Below, piece by piece: positions 27,883 to 37,772 of a DNA stretch of 64,000 nt. Position 1 is the stretch's first letter; each line of letters opens with the position of its first letter. The position numbers and the translations under genes were made by a program. Below the pieces are notes generated by a model. That model saw nothing but the letters and a program-made list of their open reading frames with translations, ran no database searches and was not told the DNA's origin. Source of the DNA: Medicago truncatula (lineage: Eukaryota > Streptophyta > Magnoliopsida > Fabales > Fabaceae); the NCBI RefSeq assembly GCF_003473485.1, contig NC_053045.1:32462494-32526493 (forward strand). The letters are read 5' to 3'.

Positions 27883-28710
27883 TGTGGTGATTGAGATCGG
27901 TGAGACTTGAGAGTGATCAGTGAAGTGGGGGAGTTATTACATTATTCTTGTCATGTGTTGAGATTTGAGTGTGGATCGTTGGATTTGGAATGGACGGTGG
28001 AGGTTGGGATTGGAATATGCGGCTTTGTTTGTTGGTGAGGAATTGGTGGCTAGTTTTGATTTTTGAAAGCTTTGTGATCCTCGCTCGACTTTGACAACTT
28101 GACACGTTGATGTCTCCGTCACTAAATTACAAAACAAATCATAAATACAAAAGTTCGTCGAATTATGTCACGGATCTTGCTAATCAGTGCTCTAAGTATT
28201 GTTTAAAAATTTCATAAATATAAATTTTGTTTTGAAAATATAAAATATTATTTTTAATGAAAACTTACTTGGTTGAAAGTCTAATCAATATATTTGGGAC
28301 ACTCTTTAATATTTTTATTGTACTATTTCAACACACAAATGTTGGGTGTTAAAAGAACCGACGCTAAAATAAGTTAAATGTAACATAGATTATGACATTG
28401 TTTGATTCATGTAGCTTAATGAACTTAGTTGAATAATAAGTCTTGGTTGTTGTTGGACATACGAAAGTAAATTGATTATCTCTACCCGAAAGCACAAAAA
28501 TTAATTTATCAAATTGATATTAAGAGATGTAATAATATTGCATTTCATTTTTTGAATTCAATGTTAGAAATTAAACTAAAGTTGAGAATGAATTCTCAAA
28601 ACTAGGCTGATTACTCATTACATATTTATGTATCACTTTTTAGGTTCATTCATTTAATGATGTATGTGGTCCATATTATGGACCACATATGAATGAATCT
28701 AAAAAGGCAA

Positions 28711-29105
28711 TTTCTATGGTACACTTGATAATTTTGATCGTATCGGTACACCCGTGTATTTAAATGAATAGCTTAATGATTTATTTTCTTTAGAAAAAAA
28801 TATTTTCTATCATTTATAATTATAATAATTATATTTAATTTCTCAAAAGTGTTGGCAAAGCAAAATTCAATTTTTTTTTATTTTTATTACTCATAATAGT
28901 GAATATTGATTATTTTTTTCAAGAAAATATTAAAAAATTAGTATAATTTTTATAAAAAATGAAATTATATTTTTTCTTATGGATAACATTTTCTAAAATA
29001 TGAAAGTCGATAAATATCTCTTCATTACATAAAAATTATCGTTAATTTGTAGATTTATGAAACAGGTATACCAGTACACCCTAATTTAAAGGTGTACCGT
29101 AGAAA
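28711..29105. mobile_element. MITE, 395 bp, ends tttctatggtaca
   Basis: Left 'tttctatggtacacttgata' is mirrored by right 'aaaggtgtaccgtagaaa'. The second inner pair is 'gtatcggtacaccc' and 'ccagtacaccc' in opposite sense. The core is AT-rich and non-coding. Confidence 0.65.
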
Positions 29106-30079
29106 CTCCTACCTAAAAAATAAATTTTGCTTATATTTCGAAAGAGAGGAGTAACTATTACTCTATGATCTGATTGTCCTAAACAAAGCCTACGTGGCAA
29201 GATACTAATGGGTGAGTGTCCATGTTGGATTGTTGTTCGAAGTGGATTGTATGAACCAGTTGTAATGACACATGATAAGTCTCTCATGATTGCATGTGCC
29301 AGCATGGAAGGAGAAGCTGTGTTTTATTTGAGCAACTTTCAGGTTATCTAGGCATTAAACCACACATAATTCTAGAATTATATATTTCGAAGGAACAAAA
29401 AACTCTTGATTTATTTGAAAGGACAATAGACAAGAGTCTTGTTGACATGTCAATTTTAAGGCAAGATGATATTATGTGGTGTGACAGGAGGATATGTATG
29501 GATTTTTTTTTTATAAATAATTTCATATTTCATGGTTGTTTTCTTAAAAAAAAAAAATCATTGTCATAATTGTAAAAGATCAATTTATTGAACCGGTAAG
29601 ACTGCAACGGATATAAAACTCTCTTTTGAGAGGATATATTGGAGTTCTGTTAGGTGCCACTATCCCATAAACAAAATTAATTATAAACTTAAATTTATTT
29701 TAAAGTAATTAAATATAAATAAATTGGGTGATATTAAATGATTAGACGATGAATATGTACCAAACAAAACTCCAAATATGATTATATAAAAACACTTAGA
29801 TGAGCCGACACAAATCTCTTTTAATTTTGTTGTAGTATGACTCAAAATTTGATGGATGGAGAATATTGTTGCTAAAAATATAAAAGATTTGTTTCAAATA
29901 TATTTTGTGCGAAAATATATTTATGGACAATAAATATATTTTTGTATTGTATGAAGAACGATTTGATGCAAATATATTTTGAAAGGGAATATTATATTTT
30001 TGATGCAAATATTCTTTCACTGAAGGAGAAAAAAAAAAGTATCTTCAATGTGGTATTTGTTCCAAATTTATGAGTTATA

Positions 30080-30600
30080 CTTTTACTATAAATATAGACC
30101 TTGTATCATGCTAAACTTTGAGAGAGATAGAGGGGGCTGAAACAAGGGTTTAGAAAGGCAACAACAAAACTAAGGTTTGTATAGAGTTTGTCTCTTTGAA
30201 ACAAACACTAGGGTTTGTGGGTTGATTCACCTTGGGAAACACTATTAGGATTGAGTCTCTTGGTTACGGGAAGAGGCTGGGACTTTGGGTAGAATTAGGC
30301 GGTAGACTTATTCTTGTAACCCATTGATTTCTCTTTTGTAACGTTACTCATCATATAGTGGATCGGAGGGCTGCTCTCTCCCCCATACTAGGTCAATTTG
30401 GACCGAACTGGGTCAACAAATTCTTTTGTGTTCTTCTCGCCGTTGTTTTCTATTTTTGGCTTGTATTTAGTTGTTCCATACACTTTGTTTTGGTTGCTTG
30501 ATTATCCCTTGCTCCACACATCAAGTTGTTATTGGTGTGATTTTCATCGAATTCGCAACAAATTTAATCAAGGTTCTGATTTCAAATTCATCCTTAGACA
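30080..30600 (+). mobile_element. copia-like LTR, plus orientation
   Basis: It carries 'gatcggagggctgctctctc', then 'aatttggaccgaactgggtc' and 'attggtgtgattttcatcga', the last ending 'attcgcaaca' near 30559. The order matches the minus-strand copy at 15.48-15.75 kb. Just after it, 'aaggttctgatttc' could be a decayed primer-binding site of the 'tggtatcagagc' type. No polyprotein follows, so this is a solo or truncated LTR. Confidence 0.5.
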
Positions 30601-30954
30601 TGCAACAACGTTAAAACTTTTAAGGAGAGTTTGCCGTCCATTTGGATCCCATAAGAGTCAAGAGATTAGTCTCCACAGTTGTATGCACTGATGCTCGATT
30701 TACACAAAAAACTTCGGTTATGAAAGTGTTCACATTTCTTGAAACAAAAACAAACTCTTTTTTTGTTGGTACAAATAGAGCAGAGCCCAAAAGAAAGGAA
30801 ACTTATCTCATTTCTAAATTATTAAGATCAATAATATAGGTTGGATTGAAATACTACTCCAATTGCAAGATATAAGGCAAGTCAAACAAAACCGATGTAT
30901 TTGATTAAAAGTTTCTTCTGGTAAAAACTAATCTTATAGTTTTGATTTAAAAGT

Positions 30955-31265
30955 TAACGGGTTTCTTATAGAGCGAAAGTCAATTGCATAAGTATAATCT
31001 CCATAGATTTCATCCGCCATTGGTTTACATTCTAGTTCAATGGTAACCCTGTAAACATCCATCTCATGTAACTATTTTAGCACGTCCGGTAAACAGACTG
31101 CTTTCGCTTCTTGAGGAGTTCTATTTGCATTTACCAATATTGTTTTGGCGCACATAAATTCATTATTCTCGTCCCGAATGCACATATTGATCCTATAGCA
31201 TCCTTGTTGAGGAAATAACTCGAATGCACATATTGATCCTATAGCATCGTGTAGATTGAACATCA
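30955..31265 (-). pseudogene. RNase H-like domain remnant (retroelement)
   Basis: Minus-strand reading gives GCYRINMCIRDENNEFMCAK, TPQEAKAVCLPDVLK, a stop, and then in the same frame LHEMDVYRVTIELECKPMAD. This is the order of the plant RNase H-like fold: 'CIRDE..FV.AKT', 'EA.A', 'WLHE......E.DCK.M.D'. The stop falls where a Trp is usual (TAG for TGG). A 27-bp phrase ('cgaatgcacatattgatcct' and on) is duplicated at 31173 and 31219. It is non-functional. Confidence 0.65.
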
Positions 31266-31532
31266 AAATATAAACACCTATTTGATACTGTATATGTTTA
31301 TCTCCATCTTTCTTTTACTTATTATCTTATACAACTTATACACATTAAAAAAATACACATAAAAATCAAACGAAATGTATTCGACATCATTGTACCAAAA
31401 AAAAAGAGAGTATCTGACATCAAAATTTTGATTTACAAAGCTAAGAGGTTGATATCTTACGTACATGAACAATAAATGTTAATTATACCTATGGTGAAGT
31501 ATTCAATACTGCAAGTTACATATCAAACTTTA

Positions 31533-31541
31533 TTTATTCTA
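31533..31541. repeat. left 9-bp target-site duplication (tttattcta)
   Basis: Identical to 32729-32737 on the other side of the element. The 9-bp length is typical of the Mutator superfamily. Confidence 0.9.
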
Positions 31542-32728
31542 GGCTTAAATATGTATTTGATCCTTGCAATTAGGGGTCGTTTAAAAATTGGTCCCTGTAT
31601 TCGCTAATCCTTGCAAACTAGCCTTGCAATCATTAATCATTTAAAATTTCGTCCCTCTCCCCAGTTAATCACTGCCACGTCACTAATCTGATGAGGTGGC
31701 ACTGATGATTTGCCCATACGCACGCGAAATGACCAATTTACCCTTAAATTCATCTTCAACCAAAACACTCTTTCATCTTTCTCCTCCTACCATTCCCAGT
31801 CCAAAAACCTTCAGCAATTTTCATTCATGGCAGAGAAAAAAAATTCAAATCTCAGTGGAATTAAAACCTTCAACAATTCAACTCAAATTAAACTCAAAAG
31901 CACAACAAAATCTTGAGCAAATAATGCAATCAAAATAAAATTGAGTCCCAAAAAAAGGAATTCCACCAAGTAACTACCCCAATACGAGTACAAAAATCAG
32001 AAAAGATCATACTAAAAGTGCTTCTAATCAAACAAGTTGAATCCCATGTCATCGTCACTCTCATCCTTAGGTTCTTCCTTCTTCTCCTCGGTAGGAGCAG
32101 CAACTGCAGTGGAGGCAACAACAGCAATTGGGGCCGAAACAGAAACCGGAGCACCACCTCCAGTGGCATTCAATATCAAATCAAATCATCAAGGTTCTTC
32201 TTCTCAGCAAGAAATTGATTGAGAAGAAAGATGGAAGGGGCATGACAGCTGAAACCCCAACAAACCAAACCTGAAGAGCGCCGGAGATGACGACGACGGT
32301 GGTGGTAACGTCACCGGCGGAATTTGTGCCAACCCCAATCCAGAATTCGCTGAATTTTTTTTACCCTAACCCCAACCCAGAATTCGAATTTCTGTAAATT
32401 TGTGGATTTGCGAATTTGATAAAAAAAACTGGATTTTTGAGAGTGAAAGAGAAAGATGAAATGAAGTTTTTTGAGAAATAGAGAAGAGGTTGAACAGATC
32501 TCTAGTAGAGAGAAGAAGAAGAAGAAGGGCATTTTGGTCATTTCGCGTGCGTATGGGCCATTTAACATAGACTCGTCAGTAATTACGTGATGTGGCAGTC
32601 ATTAATCGGGTCAAAGGACGAAATTTTAAATGATTAATGATTGCAAAGCTAGTTTGCAAGGATTAGCGAATGCAGGGACCAATTTTTAAACGACCCCTAA
32701 TTGCAAGGATCAAATACATATTTAAGCC
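31542..32728. mobile_element. Pack-MULE (non-autonomous Mutator element) carrying ribosomal P1 fragment
   Basis: Long terminal inverted repeats begin 'ggcttaaatatgtatttgat' and end 'atcaaatacatatttaagcc'. They continue through 'cgctaatccttgcaaactag' (left) and its inverse (right) for roughly 200 bp, to 'gcccatacgcacgcgaaatg' and its inverse. The 9-bp duplication 'tttattcta' flanks both ends. The interior holds the 3' end of a 60S acidic ribosomal protein P1 gene on the minus strand. A second GC-rich stretch of unknown origin lies at about 32270-32340. No transposase is present, so it would need a MULE elsewhere to move. The structure is seen directly; the Mutator assignment follows from the 9-bp duplication and long TIRs. 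Confidence 0.9.
32024..32185 (-). pseudogene. captured 3' fragment of 60S acidic ribosomal protein P1
   Basis: Minus strand, ending at the TAG in 32024-32026, reads [14 protein letters not shown], then [21 protein letters not shown]. The Ala/Gly/Pro hinge followed by the acidic tail '[11 protein letters not shown]' is the universal C terminus of P-stalk proteins. The hinge without the P2-specific pattern fits P1. Only the last 45 or so codons are present; stops lie just upstream in the same frame (near 32190), and the N-terminal helical domain is missing. The fragment is followed by what looks like its own 3' UTR down to about 31930. It is transcriptionally co-oriented with LTO1. Confidence 0.85.
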
Positions 32729-32737
32729 TTTATTCTA
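32729..32737. repeat. right 9-bp target-site duplication (tttattcta)
   Basis: Matches 31533-31541 exactly. Confidence 0.9.
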
Positions 32738-32795
32738 TAACTCAAGCAAAATTTTTACCTTTGAAATGGGAACAGAGTAAAATACAAAATCTGGT

Positions 32796-33206
32796 TCAAA
32801 ACTGAGTGACATTGGCCTCACCAGGATAGCCATTATAGTGGAGTTTGACATGCAGTGAAGAACAAAGCATCTTGAACTTGAGCCTGAGGCTATCCATTAT
32901 CTCTTGCACTTGTAGATCTTCCGGATCCATCAAAGGGTATTTTTGGATCAATTCTTGCATCTGGGTGATGGTAGTTTTGGCCCGGGAAGAGAAGCAAGTC
33001 GGATCAATCTGGATGGCAGATGTCCAGATGTGGATGCAGCCGCTGTAGAATCCGAGTTCCTCACCGACCTCAAAACCAACTTTGAGCCCAACCTGCTTCC
33101 CCTCTTCCCTGCCGGCATCAAGGCCATGACTGTAACCTTCATCATAGCCTTCCTTCAAATGGGTCTCCTCCAAATTAAACGAAGAATCAAACGGGTCATC
33201 CATCAC
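32796..33206 (-). CDS. LTO1-like: LTO1/ORAOV1-like protein (Yae1 family)
   Basis: A single-exon frame of 136 residues begins MMDDPFDSSFNLEETHLKEG. Residues about 19-55 carry the Yae1-type run of Gly every fourth residue: GYDEGYSHGLDAGREEGKQV, then GLKVGFEVGEELGFYSG. The C-terminal half has 'LMDPEDLQVQEIMDSLRLKF', as in plant LTO1 homologues. In yeast and humans LTO1 pairs with YAE1 as an adaptor that delivers Fe-S clusters to the ribosome-recycling ATPase ABCE1/RLI1 through the CIA machinery. The same cytosolic role is inferred here. The length is normal for the family. MMDD could start at either Met. The Pack-MULE begins 67 bp past the stop, so the 3' UTR probably lies partly in it. Confidence 0.9.
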   Translation of the reverse strand: MMDDPFDSSFNLEETHLKEGYDEGYSHGLDAGREEGKQVGLKVGFEVGEELGFYSGCIHIWTSAIQIDPTCFSSRAKTTITQMQELIQKYPLMDPEDLQVQEIMDSLRLKFKMLCSSLHVKLHYNGYPGEANVTQF

Positions 33207-34003
33207 TACTCAACACCCAATTCACAACCTGCTAAAGAGAATGGACACTTTTCAATTTGACATTTTTCTTTTAAAAAATATAAAGGCATTATGGTCGAGA
33301 AAATGGAAGTTTAGGTTATTTTCATTTATGTATGGCCATTCATGGTTAGTTTCATCAGAAAAAACCAATTCAAAATGAACTGAACCAGAACTCAATTTGA
33401 GTCAACCCCGATTTTCTTCAACCCAAATAGAGCTATTTTAAAACCAGTTCAAAAACTGGTTCGGTTTGTAAGAAACAGATAAAAAAATTAGTTCAAGAAC
33501 TAATTCCAGTTTAAGAACTGATTTGCCAGGCTCTAATGGATAGTCCCCAAACTGGTCTTGCAACCAAATAAAAAAAGAGCCAGGCACCAGCAACATGAAA
33601 AAAATCTGGGTCATCTACTTCATTTACCACATAAAAAATCCATCACGTTTTAAAGTTGAAACAATCAAACATGGAAAGAAAGTAGCATCACATATAAAAA
33701 GCTTTTTAAAAACTTGTGTAAGACATCACAAAATATTAGTGCATGTGGGTGTGAATGAATTTTTTTCCTTATTGCACAAAGCATCACAGAATATATCTTA
33801 AATTTTTCTATAAAAAGAAAGAATGTATCATAACTTCATAGGATTTCACAGATAAAATACAAGAACTAATCTATCACTACTAGCCATAGTAGTATTGCCA
33901 TGAAACCTGCATCAACAAGCACTACTCGTTCAGTCAGAATAAAATATTAATATTAATGAAAGTGGTAAAGTCCTGCAACGGCGTAAGAGCCCAAGCCAAG
34001 TTA
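33207..34003. other. LTO1 upstream region, nothing else recognised
   Basis: Presumed promoter of LTO1. 'aaaccagttcaaaaactggttcgg' at about 33440 is a short near-palindrome within a repetitive 'gaactgaaccag' stretch (33360-33520). Confidence 0.4.
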
Positions 34004-34321
34004 CTAGGTATTCAACAAAGAATCTTCAAACACCACCTGCTCAGCCATCTTCCTTCTCTTTGTAAAGAACTTTTGAGAGCCACGTGTTATCTTTGGAACA
34101 CTTGAATGAAAATTTCTCATTCGTTTTGATTTTTTTTTGTTATTCGTCTCATTTCATTATTGCTTCAGCCATCAAGTTATGTTATATTTAAAAGCAGCAG
34201 ATGGCATTGATTCAGTTTGAGACTTTCAGAAACTGACTGTTTCCCTAAGAACTCTACTTAGGCTTACCATTCCCAAATATTATGACAGTACTTTTGTAAA
34301 ATATTTGACACCACAGGAGGC

Positions 34322-34453
34322 TTTAAAAAGTTAATAGCCTTGTTGATGTTGACTTTAAGTATAAAAAAACACTGAAATCATCTAAGTATCATGTAATCAG
34401 CTATATATCCGGTCATTTCATCTGATACAGCAACAAGGCTATTAACTTTTTAA
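34322..34453. repeat. perfect 23-bp inverted repeat with 85-bp loop
   Basis: 'ttaaaaagttaatagccttg' with 'ttg' at 34323-34345 is the exact reverse complement of 34431-34453. The loop does not continue the pairing. It lies between the two putative exons of the unrecognised gene. Confidence 0.7.
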
Positions 34454-35945
34454 GATGAAATGACTACTTGAGATGTGTGCTGGTGGTGCCCTATATTACA
34501 AACATACATACCACACAAAAACAAAACAATATGCTAAAAGTCCAAATGAGCCAAAATTAAATGCATAACTTTAGTTGGAGATTACACTTCCTATCACTGG
34601 AAACATAAGAGATCTGTAAAGTATACGACAAATACCAAGGGTTGTCAACTTCAAACATCAAAAGAGCATTGATTTCCCTTCATTTTTATACCATGACACA
34701 TATATCTATGAGATAACTCAAAAACAAGCACCAAATTTGAACAAAGCAGAGTGGATTATATTTCTAAAAGAAATTACAAGTCTCTAAGATTGTAAATCTA
34801 CAAGTACGTCTCTAAGATTAGATCTATAATAAAATTGTCTGAAAGTGTCATGTGGTTTATACTTCGCAATTGCATTTCATGTCTTTTGTTGTTTTGTTGG
34901 CATTATTTTTTATATTATTGCCAAGTAGTAAGCTCCAAAAGGAAGAAACAAGTAATTGAATCCAATTTGAATATGGATTAAAGCTTTGTATTGAAATATG
35001 ATTTCAACATTAAATGATAACCAAGTCCTAGTACATATCAGCAAGCTTAAAAGCAAAAAGTATGTGACACATCTATTATGAAAAATATTTTGCAAGGTTA
35101 AGGCTTAAAAGGATTTACCTCTCTAAAATGGTTTGTCCTAATTTTGTCAACAGTTACGTCTCCAGCAACTATGAACTTTTTCCAATCACTTTCAATATAT
35201 TTGAGCACCTGTATTGGAAAAACAAAATTGAAGGATGTAATAGTTAATGTCACGAATTTCATGACTTACCATTTCAATAAAACTTGAAAGGGAAGAAGAA
35301 ACAATTTCTTTTGGAGCACTCCCACTAACACCAATTAATAGTGTAAAATAAATTTGAGCTCAAGTTAGATAAAAGGAGAAAAGGGTAGGCGCAAGAGAGT
35401 TAAGGACTTACCAAGCGATACAAACTAAGTTTCAAAACTATCTTATAAGAATGACTAACACTATTACCCTTGTCATGTATCTAATATGGAAGAACATAAT
35501 GTGCCTATCATCTCAATCTCAAATTTGATATGCTTAATACTCTACATTTCAACTAGATCCGTGTTCAATTGATTCAAGGTTTACAGTGTTGTGTGTAAAT
35601 ATAGTACGAGTGGACCTCCGCAAGCATCCTATTCCTAAACCATTCTTCGTCCTTTTCGTAGAACTTTTTTATTTTTAAATAAAATTTACAGCGCTTCTTT
35701 GATCCCATTAGCTATACAGAACTGAATCAAATTAGCAGAGAGATCAGGAAAAGGGGAAATAAATAAACTTAATAAGCTAACCAGGGTAAAATATATCACT
35801 CTGCCTTTTTAAATTGTGTAAATGTGAGAAAGTAACACACTTCTTCTGTTTCATATTTTAACTTGAGGGACGACTTATAAATAGCATAATTAGTTAACAT
35901 AGAGATGCAAAGAAAACATGCATCCTCTAGTTAAAATAAAACAAG

Positions 35946-36234
35946 AAAACAATCATTTTGGTCCTTGAATGTGTCAGACGATGTTAGTACTTGGTATAAT
36001 CCCAAAATACATCGAAATTGCAAAGACATCCCCAGCGCACCTTTTGTTAGTAATTTAATGGACTAAATTGACCAACGAACTCGAGGACTAAATTAACTAC
36101 CTAAAAACATATTTGAAGACCAACATGACTAATAAAAGAGACACATATGGATGTGTTTGTAATTTCGATAAACTCAGAGACAATAATGACAGTATCTCAC
36201 ACATTCATGGATTAAAATGATTGTTTTTGCAAAC
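35946..36234. mobile_element. MITE, about 289 bp
   Basis: Left 'aaaacaatcattttggtcct' then 'tgaatgtgtcagac' is mirrored by right 'acacattcatggattaaaat' then 'gattgttttt'. This gives inverted arms of about 35 bp. The core consists of 'ggactaaattgaccaacgaa'-type phrases that are widespread in legume repeats. Non-coding. Confidence 0.65.
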
Positions 36235-36719
36235 ACAAACATAAAGTTATGATCATAATGAAAAGCAACAAAATTTCAAAATCTCACTAATCCTCATGTT
36301 TTACCTTATGAATTCAATCAAAAGCAAAAGGAAAAGCAAAATTTATTGAAAGAATGATTCACCTCAAACATTGAATAGCTAAGATTGAAGCATATAAACA
36401 TGCATAAATCTATGGAGTATGCAGTATAACAAATCACTATATTAGAATTTAGATATGGTTGAAAATTAAAATAATCACCTATCAACAACATGGTAATTGA
36501 ACTGAATGGAATAAAAACGGAAGAGTGATCGAACAGAATAGCGAATCAAAATCTATTATGCAGTGGAAATTGAGAATTTAGAGAGTGAATGAAGGGAGGA
36601 AATGAGAGAATTGGGATTAGGGTTTATCGATTTGGGATTTTGAGAAATGCAAAGAAAGTTCTGAAGTACGCTTCGAGAATGTGGTATTAATAATTTTGGC
36701 CCTGAAGGATTTCAACAAA

Positions 36720-36801
36720 GACGCTTTGGCCGAGTGGTTAAGGCGTGTGCCTGCTAAGTACATGGGGTTTCCCCGCGAGAGTTCGAATCTCTCAGGCGTC
36801 G
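36720..36801 (+). tRNA. trnS-GCT: tRNA-Ser (anticodon GCT)
   Basis: An 82-base cloverleaf with no intron. The acceptor strand GACGCTT pairs with AGGCGTC (one G-U), with G as discriminator. The A-box-type D arm is 'tggccgagtggttaaggc', the anticodon loop 'ctgctaa' reads GCT, and the long variable arm 'tacatggggtttccccgcg' is typical of class II Ser tRNAs. The T arm is 'gagagttcgaatctctc' with the B box. CCA is not encoded, as expected for a nuclear gene. The upstream 'caacaaa' fits the CAA start motif of plant pol III tRNA genes, and a T5 terminator lies at 36807-36811. It decodes AGC/AGU. Confidence 0.96.
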
Positions 36802-36806
36802 ATTTC

Positions 36807-36811
36807 TTTTT
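36807..36811 (+). terminator. pol III terminator (T5) of tRNA-Ser
   Basis: Five T residues start six bases after the tRNA 3' end, as expected for RNA polymerase III termination. Confidence 0.75.
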
Positions 36812-37607
36812 GTAAGAGTATTTCATCCCAAAAGGAAGTAGTTTATTCAACTCAATAGGAAGTTCAATTTCTTTTATTTTTTTTTAGTGAGGAAGTCCAA
36901 TTTATTAGGGAGAGCTTATTAGTTACTTTGTTGGAGAAGAAATAACAGAGATTGATATTAAGATGATAGACTTGAAGAGTTGGGTTAGCCAATGTGTAAG
37001 GTAGGGTATTGTTGCACATGGTTTCAAAACTTTGAGGACTCAAATTTCTCAAAAATATTGATTAGAAATTAAGTTCTAAATTTTTAATCAAATTTAAAAT
37101 TTTGAACCTAAGGGTCAAATTCCTACATAGGTTTTTATGTATACCAATACCCGCGTTCAAAATTACGAGGGTTCAAAATTAGAATAGAATCTACAAAATA
37201 TTTAAGATTTATGTAAATTTTACACAAAAATGTTTCTCTTGCACAAATATGGATCATATTCCTTTAAAGTAGTAAAAAAGAAGGGAAAATAACATGTTTT
37301 CCTCGTGAGAATATTAAGATCATCCACATACTAGCTTAACTCGGCAAGCTTAGTACTTAATATGTGCTTCCATTGTTGAGAAAACAAAAAGAGTACTTAG
37401 TGGAAAAAGTAACTCAAATAATCACTCTTTTTTCTCAGATCTTACTCTGGTTAAATATTAAAATATTAAAAAGTAACGATATGAGTTATTTGCATGATCT
37501 AAAGTTTGGTTAGAGCACTTTGTCTTGAAAACTTTTAAATATGTTTCTTCAAAAAAATGTATTAAAAGTTGAGTTCACCGACTTCTAACACAATATTTTT
37601 ATGGGTC

Positions 37608-37772
37608 ATGCTAATCAGTGCCCTTAGGGCAATGGTTAAGGAAACCAAAAAGAGAAAGTTTTAAGTTGAAAATACAATTTTTTAGACTTTTGAGGAGTTG
37701 AATGCACAAGTTCCAATGCGATATTACTATATTTGCTTCCTTAACCATTGTCTTGAGGACACTGGTTAGCAT
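37608..37772. mobile_element. MITE, 165 bp, ends atgctaatcagtgccc
   Basis: Left 'atgctaatcagtgcccttag' with 'ggcaatggttaagga' pairs with right 'ttccttaaccattgtcttga' with 'ggacactggttagcat'. The inverted arms are about 36 bp with few mismatches. A relative lies at 51268-51440. Confidence 0.8.

Larger units (their letters stand above)
27883..31532. other. intergenic, repeat-rich block upstream of DiT1
   Basis: The first few hundred bases (27883-28140) are presumably the DiT1 promoter and leader. After that no intact gene is seen. The block holds a Stowaway-like relic (28616-28705), a MITE (28711-29105), a copia LTR (about 30080-30600) and an RNase H remnant (30955-31265). Stretches around 29110-30050 are AT-rich with nothing recognised. 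Confidence 0.5.
34041..36491 (-). other. possible small multi-exon gene, unrecognised
   Basis: The best exon is 35208-35119 (minus). It is bounded by CAG and GTAAAT, 90 bp and open in one phase, reading YIESDWKKFIVAGDVTVDKI then RTNHFRE. A downstream exon starting at 34100 after 'ttcaag' keeps the frame (CSKDNTWLSKVLYKEKEDG) and stops at 34041. Upstream, a leader-like stretch near 36630-36480 holds 'aaaccctaat' and an ATG at 36491 that runs into a donor (ATAG|gtgatt, exon end 36479). The frame from that ATG does not join the 35208 exon directly, so another exon is missing or the ATG is wrong. I do not recognise the protein. Confidence 0.35.

Noticed and set aside
31696-31938. 80-codon plus-strand frame inside the Pack-MULE
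   Set aside because: It overlaps the TIR and the region antisense to the P1 3' UTR; no conserved content.
36617-36850. 77-codon minus-strand frame across the tRNA gene
   Set aside because: It runs antisense through tRNA-Ser; the 'PERFELSRG' text is the usual translation of an antisense tRNA T arm.
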